From Apiotrichum sp. Y4204 (Eukaryota; Basidiomycota; Tremellomycetes; Trichosporonales; Trichosporonaceae), in assembly GCA_025531455.1 (NCBI GenBank), contig JAMYHL010000017.1:682001-746000 (forward strand): DNA of 64,000 nucleotides. Reading direction: 5' to 3'. Made by a program: the position numbers and the translations under genes. Numbering within the stretch: position 1 is the stretch's first letter; every line of letters starts with the position of its first letter. Shown piece by piece: positions 1 to 11,757 of the stretch. Below the pieces are notes generated by a model that was not told the origin of the DNA, did not search any database, and worked only from the letters and a program-made list of their open reading frames with translations.

Positions 1-2680
1 GAACGCCTGCGGAGTGTTACCCAGACCTTCGCCGCCCGGCGAGATTTCCTCAGAGTACAGCGCAACATGGTTGCCGTACCCGAGGAACTCGATGAACATC
101 GATACACTGGAGTGAGCTCTCCCCGACTTTTACTTTCACTCACGCGAGGTCGAGATATTTCTTGTTGTACACGCCCGCACGGGTCAGCGCCTCGACGCCC
201 CACAGGGTGCACAGCGAGAAGGCGCCCTCCTCGCCGCCGACGCCGTCGTCCGAAATGTGCACGTTGTACCGGAAAATTGAAGAGTTGATGGTCAGTCCGC
301 CCTTCTCGGGTCTGGTGTCAGATAGGCCGTAAGGGGCGTTACACGACTCACGTCTTGAGAATCTGATCGAGCGTGGATGTGAAGCGCGGGTCTGCGCCCG
401 AGAGGAAGAACACGAGTGGCATGATTACTGCGGTCAACCAGTGCTGCTCTTCTCGACTTCACGACTCACAGACGGCCGAGTCGAGGTGGTGGTTGTCCTC
501 GTACGACTGGCCGTAGAACCGGCCGACGGGGCTGGCATCAGCATTATACTTTCCTTGGGAAATCCACTCACTTCCACGCCTTGGCCTGGATGTCCTCGTA
601 CAGTTGATCGCGGGTGCGCAGCCACGTCTCGCGGTTCGGGCACGGGAGGCAGCGCTTATCGGCGAGGCGCAGCCCACGGTCGAGCGCGACCCACAGCATG
701 ACCTTGGAGTACGTGTAATTCTTCTTGGCACCGCGTACCTCCCAGATCGAGAGATCGGGCTCGTTCACCTGCGTGACGGCGTAGTCGACCACCTGCCGGA
801 CGGCGACCCACGATTCCCATGACTGTGGTGAGAAAAGCTAAAAGAGGGCACTTACGAGGGGAGCGGAATACTTTTGCGAAAGATATATGCAGTCCATCAG
901 TTCGCCGTAGATGTCCTGCCGTCAGTGTGGTCATCAACCAACCAGCTCACAAGCTGCAGGTGGTCCGCGGCGCCGTTACCGATGCGGACCGGACGCGAGC
1001 CCTTGTGACCGTCGAGGTGCTCGAGTTCCATCTCGGGAATGTCCTGCCGTCAGCCCCACTCGCGGGAATGTGTATCTCACCTTTCCACCATGGATGGTGT
1101 ACATGCTGCTGATTAGCGTTCACAACCCCAACTGGCAACTCACATCTGTAGCGATCCGTCCGAGTTACGGTCCTTGAGTCTTTCGAGGATAAACTCAACG
1201 TACGCCTTGGCCTCGTCCGTGAACCCGAGGCGGATGAGCGCGTACAGCGTAAACGACGAATCGCGGACCCAGGTAAACCGGTAGTCCCTGCGGTGTAAGG
1301 CCCTACTCTAAGCATTCCCCCTTACCAATTCCGAGTTCCGCCAATATACTCTGGGAGGGAGAACGTCGGGGCCGCGACGATGGCGCCGGTGGGCTCGTAC
1401 ACCAGCATCTTGAGGACGAGAGCCGAGCGCTGGATCGCCTCGCGCCACCGTCCGCGGTACTTGCACCTTGCTATCCAGTTGTGCCAGTACAGGTCCGTTT
1501 CGTAGATGAGCTGCTCGAGGAATGTCTGTTGTCAGCCCAGCCGTTGATATTCGCACTTACCGCATTCATGAGCGGCTCGTTGGGCTGGAGGACGAGCTGC
1601 GCGGCGGTGCGCATGCGCTCGGCGGCCTCGGGGTCCTGCGGTTTACGCAGGTGCTCGCGGACGCGTGTCGCGTCGAGGGCGACAGCCTTGGCCGCGTCGT
1701 CCTCGGTATGCGTCTGCCGGAAGATAAAGTACGCGACCTGGCCCTCCTCGAGGGTAAACTCTGCGACGGCGGCGGGACCCAGGAGCCCGCGGTGCTTGAG
1801 GTGCTCGATGCGGGTGTTGATTGTCGGAGGGGTCACGTCATCCGCCGAGTTTGTTGCCCAGCGCAGGTCGAGCTCGAGATCCTTGGACTTGAAGCGCACC
1901 TTCTGGGCGTCGAGGTCTGGCGACGAGATGTCGGGCACGAGCTGTTGTCAGTGCGGTAATTGAGTGGGGCGCCAGACGCCAGTCTCGAGGACGCCCACAG
2001 CCCTGTATCTATTCACCTCGGCAGTGTGTTCGTCGCGGCAATAGTTGAACGCGGGGGCGCACTCCATCCGGAAGGTGACGGTGCCATGGAGACTCTCAAC
2101 CTTGCGGATAAGCCACGGCATAAACGGCTTGCCGGCGCGGTCGCGGCGGACCATCAGGTCCGTGAGCGCGCCGACCGAGTGCTCGCTGAGAAACTTGGAC
2201 ACGAGAATGTTCGAGTTGGGCGCGTACCGCTGCTTGGGCTTGAACTTGTTTACGGGGCGGATGAAAAAGTGGCCGCCCTTGTTGGCGTCGACGACGCGGG
2301 CAAACACACTGCAGTCAGAGGATATCTGTAGCTAGGGACTTGGGACGTACCTCGGCGAGTCAAAGTTCGGGATACACATCGACTCGATGCTCCCCGAGAT
2401 ACTGACGCTCGCGGCGGTCTGCCATCAGTACCCAGTCTCCACCTTCGCGATGTGCGTTGCTCTCGCTCACATGCAGGTTACCGATCAGGGCGTATTCCTA
2501 TACCGTCAGTTCACCGAGGTCCACCGAGCTTCGGAGTTCATCGTCCATGCCATGCTGGCAGTACCACTCTTCTCGCGATCAACGCACCTGGATGCCGAAG
2601 ATGGGTTCGCCAGCGGCATCGCGCTGCTGCGACACGTCTTCAGAGCACGCGGGGGGCTCTTGCTCGGGCTCGATGGGCAT
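1..2680 (-). CDS. Glycoside hydrolase family 15 protein (glucoamylase/trehalase-like), 3' truncated by window edge
   Basis: Multi-exon minus-strand gene that runs off the left edge, so the C-terminus is missing. The ATG at 2680-2678 opens [10 protein letters not shown]. Splicing short exons gives a YALIGNLH...[22 protein letters not shown] stretch, broken here across exons, which is the N-terminal signature of bacterial-type GH15 enzymes. Further down come [22 protein letters not shown] (spliced near 1300) and [20 protein letters not shown] (near 680), both typical of the (alpha/alpha)6 barrel. The family hydrolyses alpha-glucosidic bonds; whether this member prefers starch, trehalose or dextran oligosaccharides cannot be told. 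No signal peptide is visible, so it may be intracellular. A run of 14 C lies just before the start codon. The family call is firm; the substrate is open. Confidence 0.85.
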
Positions 2681-3046
2681 GGTTGGGGGGGGGGGGGGAT
2701 GGTGGTGGAATGAGATGTGAAGAGTGAAGAGTAGCGGAATCCCCGTCCTTTTTCGTTCCCCAGTTCTCTTGGCTACCCGGGTATCCATTCCCATTCCTTC
2801 ACCCCCGCTTGCTATTCATTACACCTTGCGCTTGCTGTTGTTAGCCTCGTCGTTAGTAATTTGTTCGCCTCGGCCTTTGCGGCCCTCGTCATCAGGTGAC
2901 AACCCTCCGCATCTCACATCTCATTCCTACCTTTCGGGCCCGGGATCCGGCCACTTCCGCACGCCGAAATGACGTCATGGATTGATTTATCCCGGATATA
3001 CCCATCCGATCACTGCCGATCACAACACCACCTGGTACATTGTTTT
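2681..3046 (-). promoter_or_regulatory. GH15 upstream region / GH92 downstream region
   Basis: 366 nt without a gene, between two minus-strand genes. On the minus strand it should hold the GH92 3' end and the GH15 promoter and leader. The one notable element is a homopolymer of 14 G on the plus strand (2685-2698), i.e. a C tract in the GH15 leader four bases before the ATG. No TATA box is convincing. Confidence 0.4.
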
Positions 3047-6000
3047 CTACTTTTGTTTCTGTTCTATAAACGGCCAGCTCTGTGGCGTGGCAGCCATCTC
3101 AAACTCGATTTCGGCGCCAGCAGCGAGTATCGCGTGTGGGATCTCGATACTCCGCCACGGCGCGCCATTCACGCGTACGCCCGCGACATACACCTTGCCC
3201 TCGCTCGCCCCAGGAGCCTTGACTACGATCCGTTTCCCGTCGCCGAGGTCGAGCTCCGCAGCGTCAAAGAACGGCGCGCCGAGGACGTACACCGCCCCCG
3301 CGGGGTCGACGGGGTAGAAACCCAGCATGGAGAAGAGGTACCACGCGGACATCTGGCCGCAGTCCTCATTCTGCCGTCAGCTTTGTTTGATGAATTGACT
3401 CACGCCGCTCAGACCAATGTCCGTGTGGTTGTACTCCTCCCGGCCGATGCGGCGTACCCACTCCTGCGCCTTGGCCGGCTCCGCCCATGCATACAGATAT
3501 GGGATGTGGTGGCTCGGCTCGTTGGTGTGCAGGTTGTGTCCGCCGGCAAAGTGGCGGTCGAGAAAGGCCACAAACCGCTCTTTCCCGCCCATCAGCTCAA
3601 TCAGCCCGGGCACGTCGTGCATCACGTTCATGGAGTACGCCCAGTGGTCGCCCTCGGTCCACCCTTCGTCCGGGCCTGCAAAGGACCCGTTCGAGAAGCG
3701 GGCCTCCATGAATCCTGTGGCTTCATTCCACAGGTTGCGATATGACTTGGCGCGCTTCGCGAGCAGCGCGGCGTCCGCCTTTGCGCCCACATGCGATGCG
3801 ACGATGGCCGCGGCGTGGTCGTCGTCTGCGAGTCAGTATGGGATTCGTGCTGTCAGAGTTCTTGTCACTCACACGCATAGTCCAGCGTCCGCGATCCGCT
3901 CTCGGCATGTAGGTCTTCCGCGACGTACCCGATGCGCATGTACTCTGTGAGTCCGGCCCGGACTTCCTGGGGTGTGTGCTCTTCGCGGTCAAAAAAGGTG
4001 AGCTCGGTATCGCGCTCCGGGGGAGTAAACGCGTCCTTGCGGACGGCTTCCCACGCAAGGTCGTAGTCGAAGCCCGTGACGCCTGCACTCATCGCCTGCG
4101 CAATCACACTGTCTGCGTGCGTGCCGACCATGATATTCGTCTCGACAATGTTCTTCCACATCGGCAGCCACCCACCCTGCATGTAATCCTGCAGCATGGA
4201 CGCGATCATACCCCCGACGCGCTCCCCGGCGGTGAAGAGCTGCCAGGCGGTAGCGGCGCGGAACGTGTCCCAGATACTGTAGCCCGAGTAGGAGATGCCG
4301 TCAACAACGGCGTCGAGGTACCCGGAATAGTACTTCCACACCGGCTTCTTCGCCGTCCCCGTGTTTTCAGACACTTCGTAGGGATACACGAGCGTGTGCG
4401 CAAAGCCAGTATACGCGACAGTGCGGTTCCGCGCGCTCGCCCCGGTAATACGCAGGCGGTCGAGTTTCTCCGCCCACTGCGCCCGCGTGCTGCGCGACGT
4501 CTCCTCGAGCGTCTGGCCGTCCGGAATCTCCAGGTCGAGGTTCCGCCGCGCCTGCTCGACCGAAATGAAGCTTACCCCCACGCGGGCGTTCACGACGGCC
4601 GTCTGCGGGTCGAATGCCACCCACGCCGAGACCTCACGGCCACTCAGGCGCTTTTCTCCAGCAAATGTCTCGTTACCCCTATCAGCGCCAAACAGGATAA
4701 TAGGCGTGTCAAACCGCACCACAAAGTATCCCTTGAAGCCTGTGGCGGGGAGCTCCTCGCCGACGAGGATGCGGTCCTGCCGCTCGTCGTTCCACCCATA
4801 TACCTCGTTCCGCGCCTCGTCCACATTCACCTCGCCCTGCGGGTATGTGATGTTCGCCGGGTCGGAGGTGATGATCGTCGCGCGGCTGGCGTCAACGATG
4901 ACGTGCGGCAGTGCGTGGGAGTCCTTGACGGGGTGGAACGAGAACCGGAGGTGGCCGACACGTGAGGCTGCGGTCAGCACCATTCGGATTCTTCCACTTA
5001 CTGGCACTCATCTCGACCTCGATTCCGCCCCCGGGAGCCTGCAGCACGTTCCGGTAGTAGTTTGCGCTCGCGTACTCGTCCCCCCGGCGGAATGGCAGCC
5101 CGCGCTTCTCAAAGTCCCGCTCGATTAGCTGCCCCAGGCCTGCGGCGATCTGCGCGGGGCCGCTCTCGCCCATCCACACTGCTGGCTGGTGCGTCCCGAT
5201 GAAGCCGTGCAGGTGCGTGTCCGTCTGGTTATACGGGCACATCGAGACGTCTGTATGTCAGTGGAGCTGAGCCATCGTGCCACACTCAGGTGCCACACAG
5301 TTGTGATTGATGGTTGCATTGGTAGCGTGGCCACATGCCCAGTCTGCATGGATACCAGCCACAAGCATTCCTCACACCTTGCAGTGTTCCCGCACGAATG
5401 CTCCGCCCCAGGCAGGACTCACAGTTCTGGCGGGTCTGCGGCGTCCAGCGCGTCATCGCAAACGGCGGCGCGACGGCGGGAATCATGCCTGCCGTCAGCA
5501 TCAGCCATGTCGGATAATCCTCGGGATGTGCGGGACTCCAGTGCGGGTCTTCTATCTCGTATCTCGCAATCGAAAGGCTCGATCACTCGGAGCGCGGAGC
5601 TTCGAGACGAGGCTCCACGCGGTGTACCTGGTTTCATTGCGGGTGCTCACCTCCACTCAGGTTGGGCTCGGGACTGCTCTGTCAGCATTATTCCTCAGCA
5701 AAGGGAGAAGAGGTTCAACACGCCGGAGATAGATTGCAGACCGCATGGGAGCTGTGGCTTGCGTATGTCTCGATGCGTAGAAGCGGCTGCTCTCCGCGCG
5801 GTGCATTGCTGCGGCTTGGCGTAGAGGGTACAGCGCTCCATGTAGCTTGGCAGTCGCTTGTGTGCTCCATCTTTCAAACTGCCTGCTCCAGACCTGCTTA
5901 TGCGCGCTTAGGCTCATGCTTATGCTCAACTTGCGGCCGCCGCAATGCACCGCATGGAAGGTGCGCAGCGCGCAGCAGAATCGGCGAGCACACCGATAGG

Positions 6001-6453
6001 AGGGCGGCACACTGCATATCCCCAGAATATCGCAGTATCGCAGTAGTATCGCAGTATCCCAGACAACCACCCCGACCACACCGGACCCCAGCGCGTAATG
6101 CACCACACGTACCCGCCGTTTCCAAGCATGACGTTAACGTATCGGAGCGCCTGGCTGGCCGGCTCGCAGAAGGCGGCCCGCGCGCGCGTCGCGCGGCCAT
6201 CGCCAAAGTCTGCATGCCCGTCCGCGAGGGGGCCAGTGAGCGGCACCTGCGGGGAGCTGGGCCGCAGGAGGTCTCGTAATGGTACGGGGAGATATCGCGT
6301 GTACGGCGCCCAGCTGTCGGCATGCCGCTGCACCAGGAGGAGAGAGATGCCGATCGCGACGGCGTACAGCAGCGCTGTGAGCGGCGTCGCACCCCGTCTT
6401 TGGGGGAGCGCTGCACCATGGGGAGGTGGGGAGGTGCGGCGCTTGCGTTCCAT
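3047..6453 (-). CDS. GH92 alpha-mannosidase, membrane anchored
   Basis: Six exons were worked out on the minus strand: about 6453-6109, 5519-5423, 5250-5002, 4967-3873, 3825-about 3400 and about 3373-3047. Several junctions restore the frame, for example DYA+YDDHAAA at 3873/3825. Family motifs in order are VMLGNGG (exon 1), APPFAMTRW, HGFIGTHQPAVWMGESG, the long barrel exon with SGYSIWDTFRA, and NEDCGQMSAWYLFSMLGFYP near the C-terminus. GH92 enzymes are calcium-dependent exo-alpha-mannosidases acting on N-glycans or mannoproteins. The first 35 residues contain one hydrophobic segment (LTALLYAVAIGISLLLVQ) after a basic stretch, so a type II anchor is likely. The first intron is about 600 nt and its exact ends are uncertain. 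It sits in tandem with a GH15 gene. Confidence 0.92.
5520..6108 (-). other. Unusually long first intron of the GH92 gene
   Basis: Exon 1 ends in VMLGNGG and the next recognisable coding is GMIPAVAPPFAM at 5489-5454. A phase-0 pairing puts the intron at 6108-5520. A GTACGT donor at 6112 with the GACGGCAG acceptor at 5489 looks better as splice sites but breaks the frame, so a small extra exon is possible. The intron holds a short tandem array of an 8-mer around 6028-6058 and no recognisable gene or snoRNA box pair. Confidence 0.5.
6028..6058. repeat. Short tandem repeat, TATCGCAG-type unit
   Basis: Three to four imperfect copies of an eight-base unit (tatcgcag) lie inside the long GH92 intron. 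No function is evident. Confidence 0.6.
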
Positions 6454-7107
6454 GGTGGGTTGAGAGTTGTCAACATTGTCGAGAGCAGTGACGACGACAG
6501 AAGTGGAGGCGGGGGGGCAATGGAATGAAAGTGGGATTAGGAATAGGTTAGAAAGGGACTAGTAGATGACCAAAGGAATCGGCGTTGATTCTATTAGGAT
6601 TCTCGATGACGTTCTTAGATTTCGATTAGGATGAGGATGTGCCTGGCTTGCCGGGGCTGTGACGTCTCCCTTTTTGGCTCTCTCTTCTTTTGGTCATGGG
6701 TCGATTTGTCGTCGAGCTACTCTCGTATCCCATCTCCGACTCCATCTCCATCTCCATCTCCATCCCATCCCATCCACCTCTTCCACTTCCATCTCTTCTT
6801 CCATCTCATCTCCACACCCTCCGTCTCTCTCGTCTCGCATCACCCGTGACATCGCTCTCTGCCCCGTATCTCGCAACCAGGACTGACTCTGGTAACCTTA
6901 TCTACGGCACTGTCCGCCTTTCTGTCCTTCCGCAGGTCCTACATCGCCCCCGCTCTCGGCCTTCCCGAGAGTCCTATCCGAGACGTATTCCAGGCAACAA
7001 CTGCGACCACAAAACCACAATAACTCGCCGAACGAGTGTATAAGGTCGAGCAATTGGCATCAGGCCACCACCATCTCACCCTCTTCGCCTCTCGCATCGT
7101 CGCCACC
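6454..7107. promoter_or_regulatory. Divergent promoter region between GH92 and the BSP-family gene
   Basis: 654 nt separate two divergent starts. The half next to the BSP gene is strongly pyrimidine rich on the plus strand, as is usual for fungal leaders, and holds a CCATCT microsatellite (about 6729-6810). No open frame here looks coding. Confidence 0.5.
6729..6810. repeat. CCATCT-type microsatellite
   Basis: Tandem and imperfect copies of ccatct/ccatcc in the leader region of the BSP-family gene. Confidence 0.75.
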
Positions 7108-8216
7108 ATGGGTCTCACCGAGCTGTTCAAGAAGTTTGAGGGCCACGCCCAGGCGGCAATGAAGCCCCTGCAGCAGCAGTACAAGCAGTCGCAGCAGGTG
7201 TTTGGCGGCCCGCCACGGCCACCGAGCGGCTCGTGCAGGTCGTACTTTCTCGCGACGGGCTACTCATCCGACTGGAGCAGTCCAGCACTCACACCCATCC
7301 AGTGGCCGTACCCTGGCAACCTGCCCCCAGGCTCGCTCGTATTTTCGTTCACCCACCCCGACCCAGCAACAAACGAGCAGACGCGCTTCTTCCTCGAGTG
7401 CCTCCCCGACCCCGTTGGCGTCGCGTACCATGCCATGATCTTTGTGCGCCACTGCCTCACGCTCCCAGGCTCCCCGCCCCAGTGGCGCCATCGCATAGTC
7501 AACATTGCCCTCAAGGATGAGGACGGCCTCGCATGGGCGTGCGGCTCGGACATCACCATCAGTCTCCGTTGGGCGCGCAACATTCTCAACGACTTTCAGT
7601 GCGGGCGCCGCGACCAGCCCGGATGCTGCTTTGAATTCAAGGGCGTCAGTGAGTGACCTTGCAACAATACCCCCTGACACCAGTCCTGCACGAGCTCGTC
7701 CACATTGTGCAGTACGACGGCGGCGGCTCGGCGCCAAGCTGGCTCACCGAGTCGATCGCCGACAGCGTGCGGTACATGGGCAACCTGGGCGCGAAGCACT
7801 GGAAGAAGCCGGGCGAGGGCAAGGAGCAGCGCGGGTGGGAGGACGCATACGATTCCGGCGCGCTCTTCCTGTGCTGGCTGATGGGCGAGACGCCGCCGCG
7901 CAACGCCCTCCCGGGACAGCCGACGCAGGCTCCCACACCCACGGCGACGGGGTACTCCAATTCCGGTGGCCAGGCTATGCAGACGCAGTACCCCGGCGGC
8001 GGTGACCGGCCGCCACCCGTCCCCCAGCGCCCGGGCGGCCCCGGATTCGACCCGTCGCGCCCGCTCAAGGCGCGCCGCGGGCCGTTCCCGGACATTGTGC
8101 GCATGATCGACACGCGCCTCCGCTCGGAACGGTATAGCCCCAACTGGTGGTACGAGATGACGGGCGCAAGCCTCGAGCAGCTCTGGGCAGAGTATAAGGA
8201 CTACTACCGGAATTGA
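7108..8216 (+). CDS. Basic secretory protein (BSP)-family putative metallopeptidase
   Basis: Two exons, 7108-7648 and 7684-8216, joined across a 35-nt intron with donor GTGAGT and a CTGACACCAG acceptor. The start was chosen at the ATG in a strong context (CGCCACCATGG). The second exon opens with ILHELVHIVQYDGGGSAPSWLTE, then SIADSVR. An HExxH motif followed by a short spacing to a W-L-x-E-S-I-A-D stretch is the hallmark of the BSP family (peptidases of plants and bacteria), where the HExxH is thought to bind zinc. No signal peptide is obvious despite the family name. Insertions rich in Pro, Gly and Gln at about residues 265-310 (after GETPPRN) look disordered. The family call is good; activity is inferred only. 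Confidence 0.82.
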
Positions 8217-8695
8217 GTGAATGTTGGCGCCGCCAGGCGCCGCCAGCAGCGCACTCTCCTTACTCTTGCCCACGACCCAACGACCTCATGCCCATTGCTT
8301 CTGTACTACTGTACTACACAACACATTCACATCGGCTTTGCCAGTGCGTCCGTTTGCACCCTGCACCTGAATGATACCCCGCTTCTGCCATACACGCTGT
8401 GCGCGCGCAGAGCCGCGTGCCCCCTTTTTCGTTCGCTTTGATACAGCACTCATAGCAGTAATCGTTAACATGGTGGTGATACAATGAATGGATGTCGACA
8501 GTCTAGGTGTATCCGTGAGCGTATGGGCGTAGGGATCAAGGAGGCCGGGTGGATATCGTGATATGTGGGCGTCTGCTGTTAGAAACGGCAGCTGTTACCC
8601 ACTTTCGCCGGGAAACTCACACTCCGGGCCGGGAATAGGACGATGGCGGGAATAGTCATGGAAGTCACGGAAGAAGAGGAACAACAAAAGGGGGG
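8217..8695. other. Convergent intergenic region
   Basis: 479 nt between two converging genes. It should contain both 3' ends. No coding frame, RNA gene or repeat was recognised. Confidence 0.5.
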
Positions 8696-10245
8696 CTACC
8701 GCGTCGGGGCGGGCATCGGCGCGGGCGCGGGCATGACACCGGGCATGGGGGCCGCCGCGGGCGACGCGCGGCGGAAGCCGTAGAAGCAAACAAAGATGAC
8801 CGTGAGGACGCCAATTGTCAGCGCGGCTGTGTGTCAGTTGGCTTCTGCGCTTCCGCTGATAGACCGTGCGGGGTGCCCTCCGGCTCGTCGTACCGGGACC
8901 TGGCATCTCGCATTCCGGACCACTCCCTCCTTCTTGACTCACTGCGCATCATGAGGAAGCGCCGGAACCCCTCGTTGCTGAGCTGGCTCTTGAGGCTTTG
9001 TATCTGGTCCGAGAGATGGCGGATCTGGTGTGAGCGGCGCACGAACAGCATATACGCACGACAGTCTCGCCATAGTGTTCGAGGAGGGAGAGGGCCTCGG
9101 TGTCCTCGTCGCGCAGGGGACTGCGCATGCGCTCAATCTTGAGAATGCGTCGGCTGTCCCCGCTCCGCGTACGGGTGAGCGCCACGCCGCCGCCGTACAT
9201 CCCGCTCTTTGTGCTCATCGCATCCCCGTCCGGACTCCGATCCTCTTCGGGGGGAGTCGCGCCCTCCACGACATCTCGCCACGGCGTTGTGCGCTCGCGC
9301 ATCGTCTCGACGTCCGCCTCGCCCTGCTCCACCATCTGCCGCAGCTTGGCCTGCATTTCGGGCCGGGATGCCTTGATCGCCGCGTAAATGCTGGCCGTCG
9401 CGCGCTGGGGTCAGCAATGCGCAACAAAAGGGTTCGCGCTCACCTCGGCGCGGTCGTCAAGCTGTGTCAGCTGGTGCAGAAACGAGGGAAATTCGGTGAG
9501 CACGCGGTGCTCAAACGACGCCTTGGCGGAGCGGAAGCGCAGCTCGTGCTCGCGGCACTTTGCCATCAGCCGGTCGACCTGCGCCTGTAGTGGGCTCAAG
9601 TCAGTGCGGGGCGAAGTGCGCAACTCACTGATCGATATCCGACGCTGCGAGCGGGGCACACTCCTCGTCGACGCTGTACATTGCGCTAGAGCTGATCGCG
9701 GAAGTCTGCCGATCGAGGGGGGCGAGTTCGGCTGGGAGCTGTAGGGTCGCACCCCCCGCGACTGCTGGTCCAGCCGCGCCCCGCGTCGGCCCGATGCGCG
9801 GCATGCTCGCGCTGCTGAGCCTCCGGTGCGCCGCATATACCTGCGAAGGGGAGTATGGCGGAGAATATGGCGGGGAGCGCGGCGCAAGCGGCGGGGAGGA
9901 CGACGACGCGGAGATGTTCCGCCGCCGCGCCGGCGGCGATGTCGGCGGCGGTCCGGGTCCTGCGGGTCCACCTGTACTGCTCCGCGGGGCGACGGGAAAC
10001 GTCCATCCGGCTGTGCGGCGGTTCGGAACTGTCAGTGTGCGTGTGGGGACCTGCGCTGCGGGCGGGGAGGAGACGGAGGCCGAGGCGGGGGCTGAAGCGG
10101 AGGTGGTGGTGGTTGCCAAGGTGGGCTGTGCCGAGTCGGGCGAGATCGCGGTTGCGGCTGCGGCTGTGGTTGCGGTTGCGCCTGCCGGGAGAGGGTCTCG
10201 CCCCGGAGAGTTGTTGCTGTAGAATGCTGCGCGCGGCACGAACAT
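8696..10245 (-). CDS. Tail-anchored coiled-coil protein, function unknown
   Basis: Not recognised. The ATG at 10245 opens MFVPRAAFYSNN. About 200 residues of low-complexity Pro/Ser/Ala/Thr sequence follow. Then come predicted helical exons (QAQVDRLMAKCREHELRFRS, RPEMQAKLRQMVEQGEADVE, IRHLSDQIQSLKSQLSNEG) and a final exon with a single hydrophobic segment ALTIGVLTVIFVCFYGF, ending in a short Ala/Pro/Met-rich tail before TAG at 8698-8696. One intron (near 9030-9064) is only 35 nt. The single C-terminal membrane segment after helices suggests a tail-anchored protein facing the cytosol, SNARE-like in layout, but no SNARE layer pattern or known family could be assigned. Exon limits in the middle are approximate. 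Confidence 0.65.
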
Positions 10246-11757
10246 TGTGAGATGGGGAATGGACCGAGGTGGACGTTACAGCTGTTCAAGGTGTGATAAA
10301 GGGAGGTGGGTCCCCCAGGAGTATGGCATGGCGACGAAGGGGAGTCTGATCGCGATGCCGGCGAGTCGTCCATTGTGCGCGTTGTATTTGACCGTGACCG
10401 TGCATTGCGTGCGCATGCGTGCATTGCACACCGCGCAGTGACGCGTTGCATGTAGTGCGTGTCTCCTACTCTTGTGCAACACTGCAGTCTCCCAGTCTCC
10501 CACATTTGCTTAGTCCTCCGCCATGCGTCCAACCCCACACCTGTCCAGCTGCCCATCTCCGACATGATCATGACGGACACTCGAGCTGGATAAGGGTGAC
10601 GTGAATATGCCGCACACTCAGTTCAAACTGCGAACCCGCTCTCGGCCTCTCGGGTCCTCAATCTCGGATTGATAATGTACTCGTTTGACGAGCCCGGGTG
10701 AACACGATTGTCAAGAACGAGGTGCGACAGTGATGCCGGCAGCAAGAACTCGACGCAGTCGCAGTCCACTACATCCGACGAGCCCTGCAGGGTGAGAACA
10801 CGATGCGAGAGCAGCTCGAGTTCCAGAGTTACTGTCGGGGGCAAGAATCAACACAAGGGATGCAAACGATGCAAGGATGCAGCAATGCACCTCCTGGCCC
10901 ACTGCCCTCCTTTGTTCTCGGTGCGAGTCACTGGATACAGTGGGGCCACTGACGACAAGGGTTGCAACAGCGACTGACAAGGCTAAGACATCTGACGTAC
11001 TGAGCTTGCGCACGATGCATTGTCCGTCCGCGCGCTCACGTCCGGGCTTCCTGCGTCCACCGTCTCGGTTCCGACTGCTTCTTGGGGGTCGAGACAAACC
11101 TTGTAACCTTATCCGCGAAGAGTGGGTGGGGATGGGGGGGGTGGACACGTGAGATTCCCAGGATTCCCAGGACGCCGACAGGATCCTGGAGGACAGTGAC
11201 ATCAAGCGGACAAGACAAGTGACAAGACGAAGATTCAGCAGCGACGGGCAGAGTATGCATGCTGCGGACTACTGCTTGCATGCTCGGCGGCTTGGGTTTC
11301 CACTGGCCCCTTGCTCGGTGTCTTCGAGTCTCGACATGCAGCGTTGTGCTCGGTCTTGGAGTTCGGTCTCGTCGAGCGAGCAAACGAGCACAATCTGCGG
11401 CCTCCACATTCCCAGGTTCGCAGCCGCCGTCGTCATTCGAAGACATCCATCCCACCCCCACCCACCGGTCTGCCCCCTGACCTCCGCCTTTGCTGTCGAG
11501 AGGAGACCCCACTGCAGCCACCTGCAGCCACTACAACGTGCATGCATTACAGCTTGTACAGCTCACGAGGCAGGTCGCAGCGCATGTTGCATCTCAACAT
11601 TTGCCATACGCACCGCTCGCACCGCTCGCACTGCTCGACGCGCCACCAGACTACACAACAAACCGCGGTAGCACCCGACATTCTATTTATTCTCACTCTC
11701 ATCCCCGTCTCCCACCACTCTTCCCACCTCCACTACTGTACACCTCTTCACACGCCG
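10246..11757. promoter_or_regulatory. Long divergent intergenic region
   Basis: 1.5 kb between divergent starts of the tail-anchored protein gene and the dienelactone-hydrolase-like gene. Several open frames up to about 160 codons exist on both strands, but none resembles a known protein and their composition is not coding-like. A short array of CTCGCACCG units lies near 11613-11640. A long noncoding transcript is possible but not shown. Confidence 0.4.

Noticed and set aside
10711..11205. 164-codon minus-strand frame between divergent genes
   Set aside because: Low similarity to anything, composition like the surrounding noncoding DNA, and no splice or promoter support.
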